Positions 16,345 to 23,339 of a stretch of DNA of 38,833 nucleotides are shown piece after piece. How positions within the stretch are numbered: the first letter of the stretch is position 1; every line of letters starts with the position of its first letter. The notes under the pieces were generated by a model that ran no database searches, had not been told where the DNA came from, and was given only the letters and a program-made list of their open reading frames with translations. The stretch is from Candidatus Daviesbacteria bacterium. GTDB taxonomy: Bacteria > Patescibacteriota > Microgenomatia > Daviesbacterales > UBA10151. The stretch is taken from NCBI GenBank assembly GCA_016183305.1, contig JACPEW010000026.1:1-38833 (forward strand), given 5' to 3'. The position numbers were made by a program, and so were the translations under genes.

Positions 16345-17073
16345 ATGAAACGGTTTGTCTGTTTGTCCTTGCTTTCTATTTTCTTTTTAGCAAATACTAT
16401 ATATAGTCAATCTCCTCAAGAGAATACTCAAGCGGCTACATCTTCTTCTATCCAAAGCGAAATAAATTATTTAAGAAATCAGGTAGAGTCAATTAAAAAA
16501 GACAACTATGATTACTCAATTAAAAGTGCAGAAAACGCAGGGTTGAAAGCCGATAGACTTTTAAATTGGCTTGTGGGAATAGCAACTATTTTTGGAGTAA
16601 TTATTGCTTTAGTAGCTTTTGTGGTAGGTGGAGATCTTGCTGCTAAATTAAGAGAACTCCGTCTTTATGTTAAAGCTGCAAAAAAGAATGCAAGCCTTAT
16701 TGAAACAATTGCAAAAGAAGCTGGAGAGAAAGGCGAGCAGTTAAGTAAAGAGATTAAGGAACTTCAAGATATTAAGAAGAATATAGACAATTCTAAGAGT
16801 AAATCTACAGAACAGGAAATAAAGATTAGCGAGCTGATTAACAAGGCTCAAGGTACTATATCAGAGATACAGTCACTTAATAATTCAGCAACCCTGATTT
16901 CTGGAACAACGATTCCTTATCCTGTTAATTTTGTAAAAACAGTTGACCCGAGGACAACAATTGCTCCTGGTGGTTTTAATGTTTGCAAAAAATGTTTTAG
17001 TTTTTTTAAACCTGGACAAACTCTTTTTGGTAGTTTAACTGGTAACAATGATTATTGTCCAAAATGCGAATAA
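16345..17073 (+). CDS. Membrane protein with coiled coil and C-terminal zinc ribbon
   Basis: A 242-aa protein. It has a signal peptide or first helix (residues 4-22), a Ser/Gln-rich coiled segment, a transmembrane helix (LVGIATIFGVIIALVAFVVG, about 76-95), a long Lys/Glu coiled coil (about 98-180), and a terminal zinc ribbon with CKKC and CPKC pairs flanking a Phe-rich loop. If the signal is cleaved, the coiled coil and ribbon face the cytoplasm. No family is named. The coiled coil and ribbon suggest an assembly or sensing protein; island cargo of unknown role. Confidence 0.65.
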   Translation: MKRFVCLSLLSIFFLANTIYSQSPQENTQAATSSSIQSEINYLRNQVESIKKDNYDYSIKSAENAGLKADRLLNWLVGIATIFGVIIALVAFVVGGDLAAKLRELRLYVKAAKKNASLIETIAKEAGEKGEQLSKEIKELQDIKKNIDNSKSKSTEQEIKISELINKAQGTISEIQSLNNSATLISGTTIPYPVNFVKTVDPRTTIAPGGFNVCKKCFSFFKPGQTLFGSLTGNNDYCPKCE

Positions 17074-17140
17074 AAAAACTTTAACACGTAGAATTATTGC
17101 TAATTTGCGTATAGACCATTCTTGGATTTATACTTAATGT

Positions 17141-17674
17141 ATGGATGACCTGCTTGATGATCCATCAAATCCTAACGCCGATAAACCACCTCCTCCTTTT
17201 GGGACTAACTTTAACCCTCATCATGTCCCCACTCCTCCTGATTTATCCAATAACCCTAATACTGTAGACCCTGTCCAATCATGGGTAGCCCAACACCAAG
17301 CCAGGGATGAACATGGAAGGTTTGTTAAATTTGAACACCTTAATGATAGTTACCCAACTACCCATAATGAACCAGATGTTTATCATGCCCAATCTTGCCA
17401 AGCAGTTCCTTCTTCCCAAACTATCCCTAATCAACAATCTCAACCTTCTTCAGTCCTTCCTCCTATCATTGAGATTAACCAAAATACCAAGCCTACAGAC
17501 AAGGAAGATCCTCCATTGTTTGGTTTTTTCCTAACTAACCCTGTTACATATCTAAAGAAGTTTTTAACTAAGTTATTAAAAAGGCAGATGATTGGTATAA
17601 ATGGGTTAAGGAAGATGAAGAAAAAGAAAAACTGTTGCAGCAGGAAAATATCCATAAACTGCAAAAAGATGTAA
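17141..17674 (+). CDS. Pro-rich island protein, apparently 3'-truncated
   Basis: A 177-aa open frame with a low-complexity Pro/Asn/Gln-rich body and the motif ARDEHGRFVKFE (residues 54-65). It then runs into NPVTYLKKFLTKLLK (131-145), which looks like the start of a membrane-proximal domain. After about 17578 the frame becomes a poor basic tail (KMKKKKNCC), while the -1 frame takes up a serine-recombinase-like sequence. The last 30 residues are therefore probably not native: the gene seems fused to recombinase debris. Low-complexity N-termini with an RD..GRF motif occur in hypothetical proteins of this lineage, but the function is unknown. Confidence 0.5.
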   Translation: MDDLLDDPSNPNADKPPPPFGTNFNPHHVPTPPDLSNNPNTVDPVQSWVAQHQARDEHGRFVKFEHLNDSYPTTHNEPDVYHAQSCQAVPSSQTIPNQQSQPSSVLPPIIEINQNTKPTDKEDPPLFGFFLTNPVTYLKKFLTKLLKRQMIGINGLRKMKKKKNCCSRKISINCKKM

Positions 17675-17817
17675 AGCTGATAGATAAAAAGCTAAATATG
17701 CTGTTGGATAGCTATTTAGAATAGGTGATTGATTCTGAGACTTACAAGAAAAAGAAAAACGAACTTTTTGAAGAAAAGTTAAAAAAACTTCAGCAAATTG
17801 AGCAAATAAAAACCAAT

Positions 17818-17922
17818 GGTTCGAGTTGGCTCGAACCTTTCAAAACCTTCATAGGTACCGCACTTTCGTGCGGAAAAATCGTGGCAGCAAAAAATACCTG
17901 CTCCGATTTAGCTATCGGAGCA
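17818..17922. repeat. Three consecutive hairpins inside the recombinase remnant
   Basis: GGTTCGAG/CTCGAACC (17818-17825, 17830-17837), CCGCAC/GTGCGG (17858-17863, 17868-17873) and TGCTCCGAT/ATCGGAGCA (17899-17907, 17914-17922) are perfect stems with 4, 4 and 6 nt loops. They lie in sequence that also encodes the recombinase tail, within 135 bp of the tRNA. Confidence 0.7.
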
Positions 17923-18055
17923 AAAACCGTTGGCTCGAACTTCTTTTTAATAAACCGCCAGCTCCAAGTCCAGTATGAAAAGGGCTTTGCAACACTCTGG
18001 CTGTCCCCACCCAGCCAGAGTAAATCTCTGGGGCTACCTACAATATCCCAATCAG

Positions 18056-18129
18056 TACCGCGTACGGGAGTCGAACCCGTGATTTCCGGGATGAAAGCCC
18101 GATGTCCTAGGCCACTAGACGAACGCGGC
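18056..18129 (-). tRNA. tRNA-Glu (UUC)
   Basis: A 74-nt cloverleaf on the minus strand. The acceptor stem is GCCGCGT with ACGCGGT, starting with a G-U pair; the D arm is TCGTCTAGTGGCCTAGGA; and the anticodon stem TCGGG/CCCGG encloses the loop CTTTCAT with anticodon TTC. The T arm is ACGGG-TTCGACT-CCCGT. The discriminator is A and CCA is not encoded. Its 3' end faces the recombinase remnant, so it marks the right boundary of the island and is the likely attachment site. It has its own good promoter. Confidence 0.93.
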
Positions 18130-18142
18130 AAACCACCTTCAA

Positions 18143-18171
18143 ATTATACTGGAATTAAACTCCTTACTCAA
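18143..18171 (-). promoter_or_regulatory. Promoter of tRNA-Glu
   Basis: On the minus strand TTGAGT (18171-18166) is followed after exactly 17 bp by TATAAT (18148-18143). The predicted start near 18136 gives a 6-7 nt leader before the mature tRNA 5' end at 18129. Confidence 0.75.
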
Positions 18172-18267
18172 GCAGCATAGAAAGAAAGTTCTCTATCTCA
18201 ACTCTAACCCAAATTTATTTCAGCTCTTATCCTGATGTGATTAAATTTATAGAAAGAGGTGAAAAGA

Positions 18268-18471
18268 ATGGATGATTATGCTATGGGAGAAATCAGGGAA
18301 GCTATTGAGGATCATGTGACTTATCCAGCTACTAAACCAGCCATAGTTAGCGCTTTCAATAACATATCTACTATTTCTGACCAGGATAAAAAATGGGCTG
18401 ATGATAACTTACGTGATGGATTATATGAGAATGCTGAAGAAGTAGAAAAAGCAATGGGAATTTTAAAGTAA
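18268..18471 (+). CDS. Small acidic protein, DUF2795-like
   Basis: A 67-aa protein from the ATG at 18268, which has AGAGGTG seven nt upstream; the GTG at 18259 lies in that Shine-Dalgarno sequence and is less likely. The pattern YPATKPAIVSAFNN...NLRDGLYENAEEV resembles the DUF2795 layout (yPAtKdeLi...lp.reY.saeeV), a small helical fold of unknown function. The match is by eye and moderate. It is a single gene between tRNA-Glu and the convergent NUDIX gene. Confidence 0.65.
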   Translation: MDDYAMGEIREAIEDHVTYPATKPAIVSAFNNISTISDQDKKWADDNLRDGLYENAEEVEKAMGILK

Positions 18472-18486
18472 TTCCTAGATTTGAAC

Positions 18487-18891
18487 TTAATTTATATATC
18501 CATGTTCTTTTAACCAGGGGAAGATAGTCCTCCGGGCTATGGTGGAGATATATTTTTTATCTGAGGAGGTATCAAACCAACCAATTTCTACTATTTCTGA
18601 AGAGGGTTTAGGTTCTCCAATTAGTTTTCCTTCATAAACTTTAATATTAACCATCTCCCCTGCTTTATCATGAGCTATATCCTGAAATGTGGTTAAATAT
18701 TTTAAAGAAGACTCCATAACCTCACAGCCTACTTCTTCCTTTACTTCCCTTCTTAAACACTCTATCTCAGACTCCCCTTCTTCCAGCTTGCCTCCCAGGG
18801 TAAAAAAGACCTCTTTTTGTTTATTAGTCCTTACCTGCAGCATTTTTTTATCTTTAAATACAGCTAAAGCAATTTTTTGTATCACCCTCAC
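18487..18891 (-). CDS. NUDIX hydrolase
   Basis: A 134-aa hydrolase of nucleoside diphosphate-linked compounds. The Nudix box spans residues 34-56, from GKLEEGE to RREVKEEVGC, fitting Gx5Ex7REUxEExGU with the metal-binding Glu residues at 49, 52 and 53. Size is typical of a single-domain MutT-like enzyme. The substrate cannot be read from sequence; oxidised nucleotide cleansing is one possibility. It is divergent from the dehydrogenase gene across 50 bp. Confidence 0.9.
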   Translation of the reverse strand: MRVIQKIALAVFKDKKMLQVRTNKQKEVFFTLGGKLEEGESEIECLRREVKEEVGCEVMESSLKYLTTFQDIAHDKAGEMVNIKVYEGKLIGEPKPSSEIVEIGWFDTSSDKKYISTIARRTIFPWLKEHGYIN

Positions 18892-18904
18892 AAGATACTA
18901 GTTT

Positions 18905-18934
18905 TTGACAAAACCCGCAATATGCATATATACT
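18905..18934 (+). promoter_or_regulatory. Promoter giving a leaderless dehydrogenase mRNA
   Basis: A perfect TTGACA (18905-18910), an 18-bp spacer and TATACT (18929-18934). The expected transcript start, 6-8 nt after the -10, falls at 18940-18942, on the GTG start codon itself. Confidence 0.65.
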
Positions 18935-18941
18935 GACTAGC

Positions 18942-21128
18942 GTGGACTCAAAAGATTTGTTAGTTCCTCTCAATTTAGGTATTGTTGGCTATGGGTTTGT
19001 GGGCCAGGCTGTAGCTAATGGCTTTAATGTTTCCTCAAAAGGCAAGGATATTATCCGCTACTATGATAAATTCAAAGATACTTTATCTTTAGAAGAAGTT
19101 ATTACCAAATCAGAAGTGATAGTAGTAGCCTTGCCTACCCCTATGAGAGAGGATGAATCTGGGATAGATTTAACTATTTTGGAAGAAATGGCAGGGGAGA
19201 TAACTAAATTTACAGATAATACAGATAAGATAATTTTAATTAAATCCACAGTAATCCCAGGCACAACAGCTGCTTTAGAAGAAAAATATCCCAAATCCCA
19301 TTTTGCCTTTAGCCCGGAATTTTTAACAGAGGCTAATTTTTTAGAAGATTTTATCAATGCTGACAGGACCATAATTGGGGCTAGTAATGATTTAGTTTCC
19401 AGAAGGCTGGCTGTTATTTTTAAACAAAGGTTTCCTAAAACAATAATTTTCCAAACAGACCCAACCACAGCAGAAACAGTTAAGTATTTTGCTAATGCTT
19501 ATCTTTCTTTAAAAGTTACTTTTGCTAATTTTATGTATGATTATTGTCAAAAAAAGGGAATTAAGTATGAGGAAGTTAAAAAAATGGCTGCCATAGACCC
19601 AAGGATTATTGATGCTCATTTAGAAGTTACTACTATGAGGGGGTTTGGGGGGAAATGTCTAGCTCCGGAAGAAAGGATATTTGCTTTTAATAGCAGCAAG
19701 CTGAAAGTTATAAGGGCCAAAAATATAAACAATAAGGTAGTTGGAGTTTTGGGATGGAAGGATGGAAAAATCATCAAAGATGATTTGATGATTGCAGGCT
19801 CTAGAAAAGTTGACCATTTGCTTAAGTTCTCTCTTTCTAAAGGCAGGGACCTAACTGTAACATCAGACCATATTATGATCGTTGCTGATAAAGATGGCAA
19901 TTTAAGCCAGAAGGAAGCATTCGAGGTTAAAAAAGATGATTATATCCCTGTAATCTTAGATGGACTTAAAGAACCGCAGGCAAAAGAACATAAAGTAGCT
20001 ATTAAATTATACAAGGAAGTTGATTTATCCAAATATAAAACATTTGTAGAAAATCTGCCTAAATCTCATGCGGGATTGCTAAAACCTTACCTATCTTTTC
20101 ACCAATATAAATCATCTGCCCGTAAAAGAGTATACTCCGTACCTCTTAAAGCCTGTTTGGATGCTGGGATTAATATTGATTCACTGCGGATTAAAACAAA
20201 TAAAACCGGGACTTGGGTTCCAGCAGTTATCCAGGTAAATGAGGATTTTGCCAGACTTGTTGGATACTATTTATCAAAAGGTTGTGTTAGTGATGGCAAG
20301 GTATTTATTTCCTTTTCTTTTTTAGAAAAGGATTTGATCCTAGATGTTAAAAATATCTTACAAAGTTTAAATATCAAATTTAGTATGCAAACACTTTATT
20401 GGCAAGGCCATGAGAACGCAGTTAACATAAAGATTTCCTCTCCCATTTTATCTTCTTATTTTTCAAGCTTTGGCACTAATTCCTCAAATAAAACTATCCC
20501 CTATTTTATTTTTCATTCAAATCAAGCAATTAAAGATAATCTCCTAGCAGGTATCCTAAGAGGAGATGGCTCTATATTTTCTTCCAATATGGGTAATTAC
20601 TGGACTGTTAATTTATCTACTACCAGCCAAATCTTAGCAGAAGGAGTTGATGCTTTACTTAGGGAAAAGGGCATTTTAGCCAATATAGGAACTGTTAAGA
20701 CTGCAAAAACTAAAAGTTATGTTTGGTCATTAGATGTTTCTGAGCGGGAGAGCGTACAAAAGCTTTTATTACTTTTTACTCCCGGACAAAGGTCTAAAGT
20801 TAAAGAGACAGGAATAAGGATAATCAAATCACCTGCTTATTCAAAAATTAGAAATCTTGCTTTACTTAATATTAAAAACATTGAAAATATTCAAAAATCC
20901 AGTCTCGTTTATTCAATAGAAACTAAAAACCATTATTACATTACCTCCTGGGGAATACTAACCCACAACTGTTTTCCAAAAGATTTAGTAGCTTTAATAG
21001 GGGAGTTTAAAAAAGCAGGAGTGGATTCCTCACTTTTGGAAACTATGTGGAAATACAATAAAAAAATCAGAAAAACCCATGATTGGGAAGAGATACCTTT
21101 TGTAGTAGGAAGCAAACCAAAGCATTAG
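18942..21128 (+). CDS. UDP-glucose/GDP-mannose dehydrogenase family protein with intein
   Basis: A 728-aa precursor. The extein (residues 1-238 plus 677-728, 290 aa) begins with the Rossmann motif GIVGYGFVG (13-21) and continues through SPEFLTEANFLEDF (124-137) to RGFGGK, directly joined after splicing to CFPKDL, which rebuilds the family active-site motif GGxCFPKD. The enzyme oxidises a UDP-sugar C6 alcohol to the acid using NAD. At 290 aa it has the NAD-binding and central domains but not the usual C-terminal UDP-binding domain of 430-450 aa members, so it may be a short lineage-specific form or may act on another substrate. The start is GTG, with a strong promoter placing transcription at it. 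Confidence 0.88.
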   Translation: MDSKDLLVPLNLGIVGYGFVGQAVANGFNVSSKGKDIIRYYDKFKDTLSLEEVITKSEVIVVALPTPMREDESGIDLTILEEMAGEITKFTDNTDKIILIKSTVIPGTTAALEEKYPKSHFAFSPEFLTEANFLEDFINADRTIIGASNDLVSRRLAVIFKQRFPKTIIFQTDPTTAETVKYFANAYLSLKVTFANFMYDYCQKKGIKYEEVKKMAAIDPRIIDAHLEVTTMRGFGGKCLAPEERIFAFNSSKLKVIRAKNINNKVVGVLGWKDGKIIKDDLMIAGSRKVDHLLKFSLSKGRDLTVTSDHIMIVADKDGNLSQKEAFEVKKDDYIPVILDGLKEPQAKEHKVAIKLYKEVDLSKYKTFVENLPKSHAGLLKPYLSFHQYKSSARKRVYSVPLKACLDAGINIDSLRIKTNKTGTWVPAVIQVNEDFARLVGYYLSKGCVSDGKVFISFSFLEKDLILDVKNILQSLNIKFSMQTLYWQGHENAVNIKISSPILSSYFSSFGTNSSNKTIPYFIFHSNQAIKDNLLAGILRGDGSIFSSNMGNYWTVNLSTTSQILAEGVDALLREKGILANIGTVKTAKTKSYVWSLDVSERESVQKLLLLFTPGQRSKVKETGIRIIKSPAYSKIRNLALLNIKNIENIQKSSLVYSIETKNHYYITSWGILTHNCFPKDLVALIGEFKKAGVDSSLLETMWKYNKKIRKTHDWEEIPFVVGSKPKH
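19656..20969 (+). mobile_element. Intein (438 aa) with LAGLIDADG domain
   Basis: Residues 239-676 of the precursor. Block A starts with Cys239 (CLAPEERIF). Block B is LTVTSDHIMI with the TxxH set Thr307 and His310. Block F is VYSIETKNHYYITSWGI, and block G ends THN (674-676) before Cys677. All splicing residues (Cys1, TxxH, terminal HN, Cys+1) are present, so splicing should work. Between them is a LAGLIDADG endonuclease with motifs at LVGYYLSKG (439-447) and LLAGILRGDG (534-543). The first motif has Lys where the catalytic Asp belongs. Confidence 0.93.
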
Positions 21129-21129
21129 G

Positions 21130-21999
21130 TTGCTTTCTTCTAGAGAAATAGATGAAATTGCCCATCGAGAACCGAAAACAGTCGATGACTACTTAGAAGA
21201 TGGCGAATTTACAATCCCTCTGGTATTCCGCAATAGTCCTTTATCTGACGATCCAAACAGAAAACTTGGTCTAAATATCAGGAGAGATCCTCCGGAAAAG
21301 GAGGCTTGTGGTAGGACTTATATACTTGATGTACATGAGTACAACGATATACGGTTCCCTCGGGCAAAAGAAGAGGCACTTTTGGCTTAACAACTTGGAA
21401 TAGAACAAGGAATTTACCGCCAAACTGTTACAGTCAATTTATCTACTAGAGGAAAAAGTTTGCGACTAGATCTTAAGCCAGTCGGGGAAAGATTAATGCA
21501 ATCGCTGACTCCATATTTCCCCCAAACAATAGGTTCCGATAGATATAAACATACCTCAGGTAATCCTCCTACACTAGAACAACTTTTAGCTCGTATTCAA
21601 AGAGAATTACAAGAACCTTACTCTTACCACTATAGCATTCAGAAACATTTACCTTTAGTAGAAGATAGAAATCCCAGAGATATAGCAGTTGTTTTAGAGC
21701 TAGGAGGAATAGGTCCTCGTTATGACGAAAGTACCCTTTCATCTAGAGATCTATATGATCTATCTGGTCTAAAAGATCGATGGTATTGGACAAGGATGGT
21801 TCTAACTGCTCCGCGTCAACAGGCCTGGAAAGCTGGAGTTGGCTTAGTAAATAACAAGTTTAAACCTGCGTTTTTAAGCTTTCATGTCGGTAGATTACAT
21901 TCTGCACCAAGAGGACTTATTCTACCTGCAACAGATCCAGCTATGAAAACACGTATAGAACAAATATCAAAAAGTCTTGCAAGTGCTTTCAGCAGCTAA
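21130..21999 (+). pseudogene. Unknown gene split by an in-frame TAA
   Basis: From TTG at 21130 the frame reads MLSSREIDEIAHREPKTVDD through 86 codons, stops at TAA (21388-21390), then continues in the same frame with QLGIEQGIYRQTVTVN and DLKPVGERL to TAA at 21997, about 289 codons in all. The region after the stop is clearly protein-like well before the next possible start (TTG at 21460), which points to one gene with a nonsense change (CAA to TAA would suffice). No domain is recognised. It starts one base after the dehydrogenase stop. Alternatively there are two small adjacent genes, each with a weak TTG start. Confidence 0.6.
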
Positions 22000-22008
22000 T
22001 TATATTTC

Positions 22009-22036
22009 AGCTTTGCAGGGTGCCCCCTTTAAAGCT
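22009..22036. terminator. Hairpin between convergent genes, possible terminator
   Basis: AGCTTT (22009-22014) and AAAGCT (22031-22036) enclose AGGG/CCCT, forming a hairpin in the 36-bp gap between the plus-strand split gene and the minus-strand yraN. There is no long U tract, so efficiency is uncertain. Confidence 0.35.
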
Positions 22037-22395
22037 TAAGAAGTAATATTTTTAATTAATTCTATTTTGGGATTATTTTCATCTTCAGCAAAATCTATCC
22101 CTACAAAATCCAACCTGTATTCTTTATCTCCCCAGCCTATTTTCTGTATATAAAACCTGGCTGTTTTTAATAAATATTTAATTTTCCAGGGAGTCATAGC
22201 TTCTGCTGGAGGTCCATATTCATAAGACCATCTGGTTTTAACTTCTATAAAAACTAGGGTTTCCCCATCTTTACCTACTATATCTATTTCCCCACCCCTG
22301 ATCCTAAAATTCCTTTCTAAAATCTTATATCCTTGTTTTTTAAGATACTCGCAAGCTCTATCTTCTCCATAATTTCCCGCTGGTTTATTATCCAT
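22036..22395 (-). CDS. yraN: YraN/UPF0102 family protein
   Basis: A 119-aa protein of the UPF0102 family, which has an endonuclease-like fold. The signature GEDRACEYLKKQGYKILERN (10-29) is followed by GGEIDIVGKDGETLVFIEVKTR, whose E-ID...E-K pattern is the nuclease-like core. The biological role is unsettled; a link to DNA processing is proposed from the fold. It lies 1 bp after rnhB, the arrangement typical for many bacteria. Confidence 0.93.
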   Translation of the reverse strand: MDNKPAGNYGEDRACEYLKKQGYKILERNFRIRGGEIDIVGKDGETLVFIEVKTRWSYEYGPPAEAMTPWKIKYLLKTARFYIQKIGWGDKEYRLDFVGIDFAEDENNPKIELIKNITS

Positions 22396-22396
22396 A

Positions 22397-23008
22397 TTAA
22401 AGAAACTTATTTAAATTAAATGACTTTCTATGAATTCTTGATAAACCATATTTTTTAATAGCTTCCTGGTGAAGCTTAGTTCCATAGCCTTTGTGTTTGG
22501 CAAAACCATATTGGGGATATTTTATATGAAGCTTTTCCATCAGTTTATCCCTGTAAACTTTAGCAATAATTGAGGCAGCAGAGATAGATGCACAAATTTT
22601 ATCCCCATCTTTAACAGCTTTTTGTCTTTTTCTGTTTAAGTGTTTTATATAAAAAGCATCTATTAAAATAAAATCTGGTGTTTTAGAAAGTAGTTTAATA
22701 GATTTCCTAAAAGCCATCTGTGTTGCTTTGCCAATTCCTAGTTTATTAATTTTTCCTACACTAATTTCTGCTATGGAAAAAGTTAAAGCTTTCTTTTTAA
22801 TCTCTTCTGCTAATTTTCCTCTTTTTTTGGGTCTTAATAATTTAGAATCAGCTATACCTTCTGGAAGAATAATATCTTTGGGGAAAATAACAGCTCCTAC
22901 TACCACAGGCCCAGCAAAAGAACCTCTGCCAACCTCATCTAAACCTGCTATATAGTAATAACCATAATTCCAGAGTTTTTTCTCAATATTGAAAGTAGGG
23001 AAAATCAC
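22397..23008 (-). CDS. rnhB: Ribonuclease HII
   Basis: A 203-aa enzyme that cuts RNA in RNA-DNA hybrids and removes single ribonucleotides misincorporated in DNA. The metal site starts in [13 protein letters not shown] (23-35) with the Asp-Glu pair; the further acidic residues are in LIDAFYI and near [14 protein letters not shown]. Length and motifs are complete. Its start overlaps the rplS end by 4 bp, and yraN follows, giving the common rplS-rnhB-yraN order. Confidence 0.96.
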   Translation of the reverse strand: MIFPTFNIEKKLWNYGYYYIAGLDEVGRGSFAGPVVVGAVIFPKDIILPEGIADSKLLRPKKRGKLAEEIKKKALTFSIAEISVGKINKLGIGKATQMAFRKSIKLLSKTPDFILIDAFYIKHLNRKRQKAVKDGDKICASISAASIIAKVYRDKLMEKLHIKYPQYGFAKHKGYGTKLHQEAIKKYGLSRIHRKSFNLNKFL

Positions 23009-23319
23009 ACTCTAACAGCGCTTCTACCAGTCAGATCCCTTAAATAGAAAAGTTTTGCCCTTCTTACTTTAGTAGCTTTTTTCTTTACCTCAATTTTAAC
23101 TATGGATCTGCTGTCTAAAGGCCAAATTCTTTCTACTCCAACCCCGCCTGCCCCAATTTTTCTGACAGTAAAGGTTTTATTTACTCCCCTGCCTCTAAGG
23201 TTAATTAAAATTCCCTCAAAAACTTGAATCCTGGTTTTATTTCCTTCCACAACCCTATTATGGACTCTAATAGTATCACCAATATGTATATTTTCTTCTC
23301 CAATTTTTGTTGAAATCAT
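23005..23319 (-). CDS. rplS: 50S ribosomal protein L19
   Basis: A 104-aa L19 that lies at the 30S-50S interface. [20 protein letters not shown] (14-33) and [20 protein letters not shown] carry the family signature, and the basic tail ([18 protein letters not shown]) contacts rRNA. It is slightly shorter than the E. coli protein. It lies 20 bp downstream of dnaE and overlaps rnhB. Confidence 0.97.
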   Translation of the reverse strand: MISTKIGEENIHIGDTIRVHNRVVEGNKTRIQVFEGILINLRGRGVNKTFTVRKIGAGGVGVERIWPLDSRSIVKIEVKKKATKVRRAKLFYLRDLTGRSAVRV

Positions 23320-23339
23320 GATAGCTATACTACCACAAA

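Larger units (their letters stand above)
17578..18180 (+). pseudogene. Serine recombinase C-terminal fragment with in-frame TAG, running into tRNA-Glu
   Basis: The frame from 17578 reads KADDWYKWVKEDEEKEK, then LIDKKLNMLLDSYLE, then TAG (17722-17724), then VIDSETYKKKKNELFEEKL, GSSWLEPFKTFI and AKTVGSNFFLINRQL. This order (coiled coil, LLxxYLegvIdxetYxxkKneL, Trp-Leu-Glu-Pro, GSN) is the C-terminal part of large serine recombinases. The catalytic N-terminus and DNA-binding domain are absent, and TAG replaces the residue normally Gly. The frame stays open through the antisense strand of tRNA-Glu to 18180, so the last 40 or so codons are not real protein. It is an inactive remnant of the enzyme that probably integrated the island at this tRNA. 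Confidence 0.7.

Noticed and set aside
18056-18180. C-terminus of a recombinase encoded across the tRNA
   Set aside because: The frame stays open by chance over the antisense tRNA. The sequence there (VPRTGVEPVISGMKAR) is a well-known tRNA translation artefact.
15035-21390. Stop-codon reassignment explaining the three in-frame stops
   Set aside because: TAG and TAA both end intact genes throughout the window (for example 2848, 5281, 6736, 4936) and TGA ends gatA and polX. The interrupted genes are accessory and otherwise decayed.
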